The notes: generated by a model from the letters alone, not told the origin. A DNA stretch of 64,000 bases from Desulfosarcina alkanivorans (GCF_009688945.1 NZ_AP021874.1:2294001-2358000), one strand, 5' to 3'. Positions 1 through 8,303 are shown, numbered from the stretch's first letter. Translations and numbers: made by a program.

Positions 1-234
1 TTCCGAGAAACCGAAATCGAAGAGCATGCACCGCGAGCGGTCGTCATCGGTGACCGTGATCAGCGAGGAAAAGCCGTGCTCGGCGAGAATGGAGTTTTTC
101 ACCTCCAGCCCGACCAGGGGCATGGCACGCTGGACCACCGCATTGTTGTCCTGCTGGACCAGATCGATGGTATTGTCCTGCAGGGTCAGGATCTCCACAC
201 GGTCAACGGCCTTGATTTCTAATTTCTCAGTCAT
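1..234 (-). CDS. MBL-fold metallo-hydrolase, N-terminal part (runs off the left edge)
   Basis: The reading frame is open from an ATG at 234-232 to the window edge, giving the first 78 residues. A purine-rich ribosome site (GGGGGA) sits just before the ATG. The residues resemble, from memory, the start of metallo-beta-lactamase-fold hydrolases related to the ribofuranosylaminobenzene 5'-phosphate synthase group: a short lead-in, then VGLEVKNSILAEHGFSSLI and a D-x-F-D-F-G-F-S-E strand that normally precedes the HxHxDH zinc motif. The zinc motif itself would lie beyond the edge, so activity cannot be judged. Family placement is moderately sure; the substrate is unknown. Confidence 0.6.
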   Translation of the reverse strand, partial: MTEKLEIKAVDRVEILTLQDNTIDLVQQDNNAVVQRAMPLVGLEVKNSILAEHGFSSLITVTDDDRSRCMLFDFGFSE

Positions 235-517
235 GTGTCCCCCTTTTCGCCTTGGTGGTGCATTGGAAAGGTCGCATGCTAATGGGCAAATGCACATAAC
301 AATTAGCGCGATAGTGTGCTATTGTCAAGGGGCATTGAAAATAGGGGACCGGCAGCCAGGCCGGAAGGCAATCATGGCAAAACCCAAAGACAAGTTGAAG
401 GGTGACGCCGCCGTTTTGACTTTGAGTTCCCGGCCACGGAGCAGATTGACTGTTTCGCCGGATCGATCCGAACCGCTTCAGTCATTTGGGCATGGACTGA
501 TGCTTAACCATCAGTAA
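235..517. other. intergenic region, probable promoter of the leftward gene
   Basis: No credible gene is seen; the frame that runs across it on the plus strand is antisense to the MBL gene and has no family likeness. On the minus strand a good -35 (TTGACA, 328-323) is followed after 17 bp by a poor -10 (TAATTG, 305-300). A small hairpin (CCGGC/GCCGG) lies near 350. The 16-mer ATTGAAAATAGGGGAC at 334-349 recurs with one change at 785-800, so the broken dodecin lies between two direct copies. Confidence 0.4.
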
Positions 518-731
518 TTATTCAAGTTTAAACGAAACTTTCACTCTGGTCCTGAAGCCGACAATCCTGTTATCTTCCAAACGCATATCCATATTTAACC
601 ACTTCGGCGATGCGCATGTCGCGAACAGATTTGTCAACAGCCGCGACAGCAGCCTTCGCAGCATCTTCCCATGAAGTTTCAGCGAATCGGTAGCGAGTGC
701 GTTTAATCCATTCACTCGCTACCTGACGCAT
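518..731 (-). pseudogene. dodecin, frameshifted and with a scrambled 5' end
   Basis: Dodecins are small flavin-binding proteins of about 70 residues that assemble into dodecamers. Here two minus-strand frames together spell one. The first reads ETSWEDAAKAAVAAVDKS then VRDMRIAEVVK and soon stops; the second takes over and reads NMDMRLEDNRIVGFRTRVKV then SFKLE to the TAA at 520-518. The switch falls in the AAATATGG stretch at the AEVVK junction. Upstream, the expected MS-x-x-VYK-x-IELVGTS segment is absent and the frame instead runs through an inverted repeat (690-722). The ATG at 731-729 is only the first available start. An intact paralogue lies at 10235-10447, so loss may be tolerated. A sequencing error could explain the frameshift but not the missing N-terminus. 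Confidence 0.75.
690..722. repeat. perfect inverted repeat inside the dodecin remnant
   Basis: GTAGCGAGTG at 690-699 and its exact complement CACTCGCTAC at 713-722 flank a 13-nt loop. It occupies the place of the missing dodecin N-terminus, so it may mark the rearrangement. No U-tract follows on either strand. Confidence 0.6.
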
Positions 732-1687
732 ACGGTGCTGAGTGTCGTATTGCTTACGGCCTGGGGATAAGAATAATCAATGGAATTGAAAACAGGGGAC
801 ACAGCCATTCCCGGTCAAATGGTCGCAACATGGCAGCGGGTAGTGACCATCATCTCCAACCTTATGAATGTTCTCAGCGCCATGGGCGGTCGATAGGAAC
901 CTGCGAAATTGGAGAACTTCCGGTCCAACCTCGGCCCGGACAACCCCTTCCCCACCGGAATGCGGATGAAAATGGGCGGCGAGTAGTGTGCCGCGGCGGA
1001 TATCACCCTCAAAACGGATACCAGTAGGCCTGCGAAGACCCAATCACGCAATAATCTTTTACCAAAGAAACACCTGCTCCTTGAAGCCGTCCAGGTGATG
1101 AAATCGGATACCGCACCAGGGATCTTGTTGGCCAACTGCTGGTCTTTGGCCGCAAACAGATATTCAATTTGCAGCCAATCGGTGTCCATCGACCCATTGA
1201 AAAATTCAAAAGCCTGTCAGGCGTATCATCCGTGAAACTACCGAAATTGAAATCAACACCACGCTGGGGATGCCAACCATCAGAGCGGACATCGGCCGGA
1301 TCGAAACAGCATGATGACAATATCTGTGTTGACAGCCAGCCGGTCAGAGGGACGACATTCTGCCTTTTATTTCCTGCCTGTCTCCGGTGAGACCCAATCG
1401 ATAAGGCGGTCGCAGGGACCATTCCCGATCAAATCGAAGGCGCCGAAGCCCTTATCGAGAAGTCGCTGTTTCTTACCCGGTTTATTTATAATTACGCCAA
1501 TATCGGCAATTACCGGCTTGCCCCGGATGATAGGATTTTGACGAAAACGCACGCGCTGACATCGAATCAGGCAAACTTTAGTTCACTATATTGAACAGCC
1601 AGCATCCCCTCGCCTCTTCATTACCACGGTGGCATAGCTCTCAATAAGGCTTATTTTACTATTAAATAGTGTAATATCAAAAATAAA
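732..1687. other. about 950 bp without a recognisable intact gene
   Basis: Several short overlapping frames exist on both strands (for example minus 1189-815, 1422-1009 and 1552-1367) but none has a convincing ribosome site or a family I recognise. A plus-strand stretch near 1334-1390 reads ICVDSQPVRGTTFCLLFPA, which resembles the C-terminal G-box end of a histidine kinase ATPase domain; no other part of a kinase is visible around it. The most likely reading is decayed DNA. The 16-mer ATTGAAAACAGGGGAC lies at 785-800. Confidence 0.4.
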
Positions 1688-1715
1688 TTGACACTAAGAA
1701 TTTCAGTGATAAAAT
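1688..1715 (+). promoter_or_regulatory. predicted sigma-70 promoter of the molybdopterin-binding gene
   Basis: A perfect -35 TTGACA (1688-1693) and a near-consensus -10 TAAAAT (1710-1715) are separated by 16 bp, in an AT-rich stretch about 70 bp before the start codon at 1786. Unmapped; predicted from sequence only. Confidence 0.5.
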
Positions 1716-1750
1716 GATAACGTTCATTTTGGTGAACCATGCTAAATCGA

Positions 1751-1764
1751 CCCCTTTTAAGGGG
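1751..1764. promoter_or_regulatory. 14-bp perfect palindrome in the 5' leader
   Basis: CCCCTTTTAAGGGG is self-complementary and lies between the predicted promoter and the ribosome site of the next gene. It could be an operator or leader hairpin. It does not match the ModE operator as I know it. Confidence 0.3.
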
Positions 1765-1785
1765 CATCCGCAAACGGAGGGCGAT

Positions 1786-2811
1786 ATGAAAACTGTATCT
1801 GTTGAAGATGCAGTTGGAAAAGTGTTGTGTCACGACATTACCCAGATTGTACCCGGTTTCTTCAAAGGGAGAGCCTTTAAAAAAGGATGCGTCATCCAGC
1901 CCGAGGATGTGCCCAAACTCCTGGATCTCGGCAAGGCGAACATTTATGTACAGGACCTGCCGGCCGGTACCCTTCACGAAAACGAAGCCGCCGCAAGAAT
2001 CGCCAGGGCGGCTGCGGGGAACGGACTTGGTCTGTCGGAACCGAAAGAAGGCAAGGTCAGCCTCACCGCCCGGCACAGCGGCTTGCTGTCGGTCAACGTA
2101 GACGCACTTTACCGCATCAACGATATCGAAGACGTGATGTTCGCCACCCTGCACACCCATCATCACGTGAATGCCGACCAGGCGGTTGCGGGAACGCGCA
2201 TCATCCCCCTGTTTACCGACGAAGAACGCATCGAAGCGGTTGAACGGATCTGCCGGGACCACTTTCCCCTCATCGAGGTAAAGACGTTCACTTCCGTAAA
2301 GGTCGGGGTCGTCACCACCGGAAGCGAAATCTACCATGGTCGCATCGAGGATAAATTCGGCCCGATTTTGCGTGAGAAATTCGACGCGCTGGGCAGCCGG
2401 GTGATCGACCAGGTACTGGTCTCCGACGACATCGACATGACCGTCTCCGCCATCCACGGGCTGATCCGTTCCGGCGCGCAATTGATCGCCGTAACCGGCG
2501 GCATGTCCGTCGATCCGGACGATCAGACCCCGGTGAGCATCCGTGCGGCCGGCGGCAAGGTTGTCACTTATGGGGCACCGGTGCTGCCGGGGGCCATGTT
2601 CATGCTGGCCCATATCGACGATGTCCCGGTGGTCGGGCTGCCCGGATGTGTGATGTACTACCAGGCCAGTATTTTCGATCTTGTCCTTCCACGCATGCTG
2701 GCCGGTGAAACGGTCACCCGGTCGGATATCGTGCGCATGGGCCATGGCGGATTTTGTTCCAACTGCCCGGACTGCCGCTATCCGACCTGTTCTTTTGGAA
2801 AAACAACATAG
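1786..2811 (+). CDS. molybdopterin-binding protein (MoeA/MogA fold) with C-terminal Cys motif
   Basis: A 341-residue protein starting at ATG 1786 behind GGAGGGCGAT; an in-frame ATG at 1714 lacks a ribosome site and overlaps the predicted -10. Residues about 170-320 form the molybdopterin-binding fold shared by MoeA, MogA and CinA, with VGVVTTGSEIYHGRIEDKF near 173-191 and a TGGMSVDPDDQTP loop near 240-252, the usual cofactor-loop motifs. The N-terminal 165 residues differ from classical MoeA. The C-terminus carries CSNCPDCRYPTC, a possible metal site. Such proteins often accompany molybdenum hydroxylases, and here the enzyme subunits start 370 bp downstream on the same strand. Likely role: insertion or handling of molybdenum cofactor for that enzyme. 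Fold is sure; exact activity is inferred. Confidence 0.85.
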   Translation: MKTVSVEDAVGKVLCHDITQIVPGFFKGRAFKKGCVIQPEDVPKLLDLGKANIYVQDLPAGTLHENEAAARIARAAAGNGLGLSEPKEGKVSLTARHSGLLSVNVDALYRINDIEDVMFATLHTHHHVNADQAVAGTRIIPLFTDEERIEAVERICRDHFPLIEVKTFTSVKVGVVTTGSEIYHGRIEDKFGPILREKFDALGSRVIDQVLVSDDIDMTVSAIHGLIRSGAQLIAVTGGMSVDPDDQTPVSIRAAGGKVVTYGAPVLPGAMFMLAHIDDVPVVGLPGCVMYYQASIFDLVLPRMLAGETVTRSDIVRMGHGGFCSNCPDCRYPTCSFGKTT

Positions 2812-2842
2812 ACGCTCACTAAATTTTTATCTTAATCCTGAA

Positions 2843-3013
2843 TAGTGTTCATCCAGAAATAGGCAAATTGGGTCGAGATCAAGGCGCGCGAAAAATTTTA
2901 CCGCCCCGTATAGATCACGGGATGTCCCACAGGCATATGGCTGATATTCCGGGGATAAAATTTTGAGCGCAACGCAGATATCGGACAAACTGGCCATTTA
3001 TGGATGGGCACTA
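2843..3013. repeat. imperfect palindromic intergenic element, copy 1
   Basis: The ends TAGTGTTCATCC (2843-2854) and GGATGGGCACTA (3002-3013) are inverted copies with two mismatches. Inside, AAAATTTTA-type arms near 2893-2902 and 2957-2966 pair around a central segment. The whole unit of about 170 bp could fold into one long imperfect hairpin. It has no coding content. Its left end resembles that of the next element, so the two look like divergent members of one family, MITE-like in form. Confidence 0.65.
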
Positions 3014-3021
3014 AATAGGGA

Positions 3022-3167
3022 GTGTCCACCGAAGAAATGAGGAATCTCGCCAGAAGTCAAGGCGGGCAGCGAATTCAAACCGGATACATATTGTCGATAT
3101 TTCAAGGATTTGAATTTACTGCTCGACGCAGAAATCGGGTGAGAGGTGCCGTTTCTTCGGCGGACAC
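3022..3167. repeat. imperfect palindromic intergenic element, copy 2
   Basis: GTGTCCACCGAAGAAA at 3022-3037 and TTTCTTCGGCGGACAC at 3152-3167 are inverted copies with a single mismatch. Inner arms (around GGGCAGCGAATTCAAA and TTTGAATTTACTGCTC) also pair imperfectly. It follows copy 1 after 8 bp in the same orientation, and both share an AGTGT-YCA-YC start and a TCAAGGCG block. It ends 15 bp before the start codon of the FAD subunit, so it may affect that gene's translation or transcription. Confidence 0.7.
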
Positions 3168-3181
3168 CAGGGAGGAGAGAG

Positions 3182-4060
3182 ATGTTATTGCCCACATTCG
3201 ATTTTCATGAACCGGTGTCGGTCAATGAAGCCTGTGAGATCATGGGTACTTATGGGGCCAAGGCCAAGTTGATTGCCGGTGGTACGGATCTCATGGTCAA
3301 CATGAAAAAAAAGATCCTCGCCCCCGAACATCTGGTCTGCCTGGGGCGTATCGGCGCCATGAACAGCATCGCAGAAGATGGCGATCACATCGTCATCGGC
3401 GGGGGCTATACCGTGGCTGAATTGACGGTCGATTCCCTGGTGGAGAAAAAGTTGAGCGCCCTGCAGTCCGGTGCCAAGTCCCTCGGCTCGCCGCTGGTTC
3501 GCAACCGGGCGACCATCGCCGGCAATATCGGATCCGCCCGGCCCGCGGCCGACCTGCCGCCCTCGTTGATCGCCTACGGCGCCACCGCCGTATTGGAAAG
3601 CTGCAGGGGCAAAAGAGAAATCGCCCTGAACGACTTCTTCAAAGGCCCCGGCTTTACTGAAATCGATGTCGATGAAATCCTGACCGAGGTGCGGGTTCCG
3701 GTTCCCGCAGACGGCCAGGGGGCTGGCTACATCAACCTGGGTGTGCGCAAGGCCCAGGATTGCAACGTCGTCAATGTCGCTTCTTTCATCGCCCTGGATA
3801 ACAAAGACGGCAGCATTAAACAGGCCCGCATCGTCATGGGGTCCGTGGGACCGACGCCGCTAAGGGCCGAATCGGCGGAAGCGACGCTGATCGGCGAAAA
3901 GCCGGATGAAGCCATTTTTCTCAAAGCCGGCCAAGCCGCCCGGCGGGATTGCACCCCCATCGACGATTTCAGGGGTGCCGCCAGCTATCGCAAAGCCATG
4001 GTGGGCATACTGACCAAACGCACCCTGGAGATCGCCCATCGCCGGGCCATCGGCAGCTGA
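3182..4060 (+). CDS. molybdenum hydroxylase, FAD-binding (medium) subunit
   Basis: A 292-residue protein of the CoxM/XdhB family, which passes electrons from the iron-sulfur subunit to FAD and an external acceptor in the cytoplasm. The FAD-binding motifs are visible: AGGTDLMVNM at 32-41 and TIAGNIGSARPAADL near 111-125. Length is normal for the family, and the extra 4Fe-4S domain of HcrB-type 4-hydroxybenzoyl-CoA reductase is absent. The ATG at 3182 follows GGAGGAGAG closely; an upstream in-frame ATG at 3146 would place coding sequence inside the palindromic element. It is first in a medium-small-large gene order (gaps 67 and 96 bp). The substrate of the enzyme is unknown. Confidence 0.9.
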   Translation: MLLPTFDFHEPVSVNEACEIMGTYGAKAKLIAGGTDLMVNMKKKILAPEHLVCLGRIGAMNSIAEDGDHIVIGGGYTVAELTVDSLVEKKLSALQSGAKSLGSPLVRNRATIAGNIGSARPAADLPPSLIAYGATAVLESCRGKREIALNDFFKGPGFTEIDVDEILTEVRVPVPADGQGAGYINLGVRKAQDCNVVNVASFIALDNKDGSIKQARIVMGSVGPTPLRAESAEATLIGEKPDEAIFLKAGQAARRDCTPIDDFRGAASYRKAMVGILTKRTLEIAHRRAIGS

Positions 4061-4127
4061 TTGGACATGCGTTCGACCATCTGATGCATGAGCGACTGAA
4101 AAAAAGAGAATCGCGAAGGAAAAGCCA

Positions 4128-4580
4128 ATGAAGAAACTGATCACACTGACGGTAAACGACCGTGAGGTGGCAATCGCAGTCGAACCGAACCTGACGCTGA
4201 CCAACCTCCTGCGGTATGAGTTGGGGCTGACGGGAACCAAAAAAGGATGCGAAACCGGCGATTGCGGCGCCTGCACCGTTATCATGGACGGGATTCCGGT
4301 CAACTCCTGCCTGGTCCTGGCCGTCCAGGCCAACGGGAGGAAGATCGAAACCATCGAAGGCCTCGAAACCGGAGCGGGACTGCATCCGGTTCAAGACGCC
4401 TTCGTGGAGTACGGCGCCATCCAGTGCGGCTTCTGTTCTCCGGGAATGATCCTGTCCGCCAAACATCTGCTGGACAAGAACGACAGCCCGGACGAGGAGG
4501 AAATCCGGGCGGCCATTTCCGGAAACCTCTGCCGCTGTACAGGATACCAGAAAATTATCGATGCCATTAAAAGCGTTTGA
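4128..4580 (+). CDS. molybdenum hydroxylase, 2Fe-2S (small) subunit
   Basis: A 150-residue ferredoxin-like subunit of the CoxS/XdhC family carrying two [2Fe-2S] clusters. The plant-type cluster ligands are C41, C46, C49 and C61; the second cluster, next to the molybdenum site, uses C100, C103, C135 and C137 (QCGFC and CRC). All eight cysteines are present. The start ATG is preceded by GAAGGA. It sits between the FAD and molybdopterin subunit genes, so the three are almost certainly one heterotrimeric enzyme. Confidence 0.93.
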   Translation: MKKLITLTVNDREVAIAVEPNLTLTNLLRYELGLTGTKKGCETGDCGACTVIMDGIPVNSCLVLAVQANGRKIETIEGLETGAGLHPVQDAFVEYGAIQCGFCSPGMILSAKHLLDKNDSPDEEEIRAAISGNLCRCTGYQKIIDAIKSV

Positions 4581-4676
4581 AGCAACAGCCGATGCCCATC
4601 GGCAATCGTCATAAAGTCCGGCAAGTCCCTGTAAAAAGCCTCTGGGTTTGCCGACCGTTTATCGAAGGGATAAATC

Positions 4677-7028
4677 ATGAGTAAACATCATGTGATCAAC
4701 AGCAGGGCCAGAAGACTGGATTCACCGGCCAAGGCGACCGGCAAGGCCGTGTTCGTGGACGATATCAGCAAGCCGGGCATGTTGCATGGCGCCCTGCTGC
4801 AGAGCCCCCATGCCCATGCCAACATTCTCAGCATCGACACCTCGGCGGCGGAAACGCTTCCCGGGGTCAAATGCGTGGTGACCGCCAGGGAGGCCGGGCT
4901 GGTCAAATACGGCGTCAGCCCGGCCCGCTATGACGAAACCCTGTTCTGCCACGACAAGGTCCGCTACGTGGGAGACGAAATCGCGGCTGTGGCGGCCGTG
5001 GACCCCGAAACCGCGGAAAAGGCGGTTGAACTGATCCAGGTACGGTACGAAGAACTGCCGGCGATCTTCACCGTCGAGGATGCCCTGGCCGAAGGGGCGC
5101 CCCGACTGCACGAGAAGTACCCCGGCAACATCTGCGCCGAGGTGCACCAGGAGTTCGGCGATGTCGCCGCGGCATTCCAGGAGTGCGACCTTATCAGGAC
5201 AACGACAGTGAAAAACAAGCGCCAGGACGGCGGTTTCATCGAGCCCCAGGGCTGTATTGCCGAGGTAGATCACGCCGGCAACCTGACCCTGACCAGCTCC
5301 ACCCAGGTGCCCCACTATGTCCAGCGTACGGTGGCCATGGTGCTGGGTCTGGATGTGGGCAAGGTGCGGGTGGTCAAACCCTATGTGGGGGCCGGGTTCG
5401 GCATCAAGGCCGCGGCCAATCCCATGGAACTGGCCTGCTGCCTGATGGCCGTCCGCACCGGCAAACCGGTCAAGATGAACTACTCCCGCGAACAGGTCTT
5501 CATGTACGGACGCGCCCGCCACGGATTCACCCACAAAATGAGCATCGGCGTCAAAAAGGACGGCACCCTCATGGCCCTGGAGCACGAGGCCTGGCTGGAC
5601 GGCGGCGCCTATTCCAGCTTCGGCATCGCCACGGTCTATTACTCGGGCTCGCTGCTGGGCGGCCCCTACAAACTGCCCAACATGAAATACGACGGCTACC
5701 GGGTCTACAACAACAAACCGGCCTGCGGTGCCCAACGGGGCCACGGGGCGGTAATCGCCCGGGCCGCCTTCGAGCAGCAGTTGGACATGATCGCCGAGGA
5801 GTTGGGGATCGATCCCGTAAAGATCCGGCAGAAGAACATGATGAAGACCGGGGACACCACCTGCAACGATTTGAACATGAGCAGTTTCGGCATGGCCGAA
5901 TGCCTGGACGCCGTGACCCAAGGGTCCGATTGGGCATCCAAAAAAGGCAAACTGCCCAAGGGCAAGGGGATTGGCCTGGCCTGCGGGTTTTTCGTATCCG
6001 GGGCCGGATTTCCCATTTACCGGTCCGACACCTACCACGGCACGGTGATGGTGAAGCTGACCGAAGACGGCGGGACCGTACTGGTCTATACGGCCTCGGC
6101 CGAAATCGGCCAGGGCTCGGACACCACCTTTGCCATGATCGTGGCCGAGGCCGTCGGCGTGCCGCTGGATTGCGTCCGGCTGGCATCGGGCGACACCGAC
6201 ATGGGCGTGGACCTGGGGGCCTATTCCAGCCGCCAGACCCTAATGACCGGACATGCCGCCAAGGAGGCCGGCGAAGATGTGCGGCGTCAGGTCATCGACG
6301 TGCTGGCCGACGAATTGAACCTGTCTGCCAAGGGCATCGACATCCGAAACGGGTTCATCGTTTTCGACCGCGACGATGTTGATTTCTCCGCGATGCGCAC
6401 CCGCTACATCAAGGAACATCGCGGCTGGACGGACAATCCCGATTCCGACAAACTCACTTTCAAAGAGGCCTCCCGGATCGCTTACCTGGCCAAAGGCACC
6501 ATCGTCGGCACCGGTAAATACAAGCCCCGGTTTCTGGGCGGCAAATACAAGGGCGCCGCCGTCGGCACCTCACCGGCTTACGGATGCAGCGCCCAGATCG
6601 TGGAGGTGGACGTGGACCTGGAAACCGGCCAGGTCACCATCGAAAAGGTCACCGATGCCCACGACTGCGGCAAGGCCATCAACCGCACCTCCGTTGAGGG
6701 GCAGATGCAGGGCTCGGTCTCAATGGGGATCGGTGAGGCCATGTACGAAGAAGTCAAGTTCGACGACCTGGGCAACGTGATCAACAACGACCTGGCCGAG
6801 TACAAGATGGTTACGGCCCTGGACATGCCGCCGGTGGAGGCCATCGTGGTCGAAACCAACGAGCCCAACGGCCCCTTCGGCGCCAAGGAAGTGGGCGAAG
6901 GCGCCATCATGCCCACCATCCCCGCGGTGCTCAATGCCGTTTACGACGCCACCGGGGTGCGCATTCACGAACTTCCCCTGACGCCCCAGCGGGTTTATGA
7001 AGCGTTGCAGCGGAAAAAGGCGGATTAG
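4677..7028 (+). CDS. molybdenum hydroxylase, molybdopterin-binding (large) subunit
   Basis: A 783-residue catalytic subunit of the xanthine dehydrogenase/CoxL family. Residues about 18-125 form the a/b hammerhead domain; the rest is the molybdopterin domain, with GAGFG at 238-242 and the active-site loop GAKEVGEG at 735-742, whose E741 fits the conserved catalytic glutamate. A VDLGAYSSRQTLMTG stretch (near 513-527) resembles, from memory, the alpha subunit of 4-hydroxybenzoyl-CoA reductase more than xanthine dehydrogenase. No CoxL-type active-site cysteine loop was recognised, so CO oxidation is unlikely. The ATG at 4677 has GAAGGG upstream. Enzyme class is sure; substrate (aromatic, aldehyde or N-heterocycle) is not. 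Confidence 0.92.
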   Translation: MSKHHVINSRARRLDSPAKATGKAVFVDDISKPGMLHGALLQSPHAHANILSIDTSAAETLPGVKCVVTAREAGLVKYGVSPARYDETLFCHDKVRYVGDEIAAVAAVDPETAEKAVELIQVRYEELPAIFTVEDALAEGAPRLHEKYPGNICAEVHQEFGDVAAAFQECDLIRTTTVKNKRQDGGFIEPQGCIAEVDHAGNLTLTSSTQVPHYVQRTVAMVLGLDVGKVRVVKPYVGAGFGIKAAANPMELACCLMAVRTGKPVKMNYSREQVFMYGRARHGFTHKMSIGVKKDGTLMALEHEAWLDGGAYSSFGIATVYYSGSLLGGPYKLPNMKYDGYRVYNNKPACGAQRGHGAVIARAAFEQQLDMIAEELGIDPVKIRQKNMMKTGDTTCNDLNMSSFGMAECLDAVTQGSDWASKKGKLPKGKGIGLACGFFVSGAGFPIYRSDTYHGTVMVKLTEDGGTVLVYTASAEIGQGSDTTFAMIVAEAVGVPLDCVRLASGDTDMGVDLGAYSSRQTLMTGHAAKEAGEDVRRQVIDVLADELNLSAKGIDIRNGFIVFDRDDVDFSAMRTRYIKEHRGWTDNPDSDKLTFKEASRIAYLAKGTIVGTGKYKPRFLGGKYKGAAVGTSPAYGCSAQIVEVDVDLETGQVTIEKVTDAHDCGKAINRTSVEGQMQGSVSMGIGEAMYEEVKFDDLGNVINNDLAEYKMVTALDMPPVEAIVVETNEPNGPFGAKEVGEGAIMPTIPAVLNAVYDATGVRIHELPLTPQRVYEALQRKKAD

Positions 7029-7180
7029 GAGAATGCGGTTCTGCGGAATAACTCGAACAAATTTCCATTGGCATGGAAGCATTATTTCGTCCAACGGAAC
7101 AATTTTACGTGTTACGTACAAAATGTTACGCAAAGGCATTCTATCGGTTTTACTACTCCTGTAAATAAAGGCACCAACTT

Positions 7181-7266
7181 CGTCATGCCGGACTTGATCC
7201 GGCATCCAGACGTTCCCTGGATAGCGCCAAGGATTCACTTCGGGCCCGGCTTCCGCCGGAATGACG
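7181..7266. repeat. CGTCATGCCGG-type intergenic inverted repeat
   Basis: The segment starts CGTCATGCCGGACTTGATCC and ends CCGCCGGAATGACG, so the ends are inverted (CGTCAT-CCGG / CCGG-ATGACG). This kind of extragenic palindrome is widespread in proteobacterial genomes. It separates the large-subunit gene from the MoeB-like gene. Confidence 0.65.
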
Positions 7267-7320
7267 GGACTCTGAAACAGTTACACGCCGATGCAATCGA
7301 CAGTGGTTTGAGGAATTGAA

Positions 7321-8076
7321 ATGTCGGTCGACTTATCAGACGAGGAGCACATCCGCTACCGGCGCCAGCTGATCATGCCGGAGATCGGCATCCGTGGCCA
7401 ACAACGCCTCAAACGGGCCACCGTGCTGATCGCCGGCCTCGGCGGGCTGGGATCCGTATCCGCCTTTCAATTGACGGCGGCCGGCGTCGGCTGCCTGAGA
7501 ATTGTCGACATGGATCGGGTCGCGGTCCATAACCTGAACCGCCAGATCCTGCACACCAGCGCCGACATCGGCAAACCCAAAACAGCGTCGTCGCTCGAAA
7601 AACTGAAGGCCCTCAATCCGCACTGCCGCATTGAGCCGTTGGCGGCGCGGATCACCGGCGAAACGGCGGCCGCAATGGTCCGCGGCTGCGATCTGATCCT
7701 GGATGGCACCGATAACCTCGATACGCGTCGCACGTTGAACCGTGCGGCCCGGGACGCGAAAATCCCTTTCGTTTTCGCCGGCGTGGACGGGCTTGACGGC
7801 ATGGTGGCGACATTCATACCCGGTCGCTCGGGCTGCCTGGAGTGCATTTTCCCCGGGGATCCCCATCGCACGCCTGCTGAAATCGGCGTCATCGCACCGA
7901 CTGTCGGCGTCATCGCCTCCCTGCAATGCCTGGAGGCGGTGAGACTGTTGACCGGCCAGGAGCCGAACCTTGCGGGAAATCTGATCCACTTTCACGGAGC
8001 GGACATGCGGATAAAACGAGCTATAGTGCCACCCAACCCGAACTGCCGGATCTGCTCCCCGAATAATGGAACGTGA
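7321..8076 (+). CDS. MoeB/ThiF/HesA family adenylyltransferase
   Basis: A 251-residue E1-like enzyme that adenylates the C-terminal Gly-Gly of a small ubiquitin-like sulfur carrier. The nucleotide-binding loop GLGGLGS is at 39-45, NLNRQ (ATP/Mg contact) at 71-75 and DGTDN near 128-132. Zinc is expected at C172/C175 (CLEC) and C242/C245 (CRIC). No rhodanese domain is fused. The next gene encodes the matching MoaD/ThiS-like protein, and their coding regions abut or overlap. The position behind a molybdenum enzyme argues for molybdopterin synthesis (MoeB role) over thiamine. Family sure, pathway inferred. Confidence 0.88.
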   Translation: MSVDLSDEEHIRYRRQLIMPEIGIRGQQRLKRATVLIAGLGGLGSVSAFQLTAAGVGCLRIVDMDRVAVHNLNRQILHTSADIGKPKTASSLEKLKALNPHCRIEPLAARITGETAAAMVRGCDLILDGTDNLDTRRTLNRAARDAKIPFVFAGVDGLDGMVATFIPGRSGCLECIFPGDPHRTPAEIGVIAPTVGVIASLQCLEAVRLLTGQEPNLAGNLIHFHGADMRIKRAIVPPNPNCRICSPNNGT

Positions 8077-8099
8077 ACGCAATCATGGCAGCGGATCGA

Positions 8100-8303
8100 A
8101 TGATCGAAATAATACTGAACGACCTGCCCCAACAGGTGCCTGCCAACACCAGCCTGGAGGCCCTGATCCGGGATCTGGGGGAAGCGGATCCGGATCTGAT
8201 CGTGGAGTTGAACGGCCGCTTCGTCTATGCGCGCGACTACGCGACCACCTTCGTTACAGCCGGGGATCGGCTGGAGTTCATCAATCCGAATTTCGGCGGG
8301 TGA
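8100..8303 (+). CDS. MoaD/ThiS family sulfur-carrier protein
   Basis: A 67-residue beta-grasp protein ending in the Gly-Gly tail (INPNFGG) needed for adenylation and thiocarboxylate formation. The start chosen is ATG 8100 (MIEIILND), which gives the usual length; in-frame alternatives are ATG 8085 and GTG 8073, the latter overlapping the stop of the MoeB-like gene. It probably partners that enzyme and supplies sulfur for the dithiolene of molybdopterin. ThiS or another carrier role cannot be excluded, since MoaD and ThiS are hard to separate at this length. Confidence 0.8.
   Translation: MIEIILNDLPQQVPANTSLEALIRDLGEADPDLIVELNGRFVYARDYATTFVTAGDRLEFINPNFGG

Noticed and set aside
1334..1390. 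histidine kinase remnant on the plus strand
   Set aside because: About 19 residues resemble a G-box end, but no N box, G1 or HisKA is found in any frame nearby, so a pseudogene call is not supported.
1651..2745. 364-codon open frame antisense to the molybdopterin-binding gene
   Set aside because: It mirrors the codon structure of a clear gene on the other strand, has no ribosome site and its translation resembles no protein family. The same holds for long antisense frames such as 4722-6038, 32750-34255 and 45637-48087.
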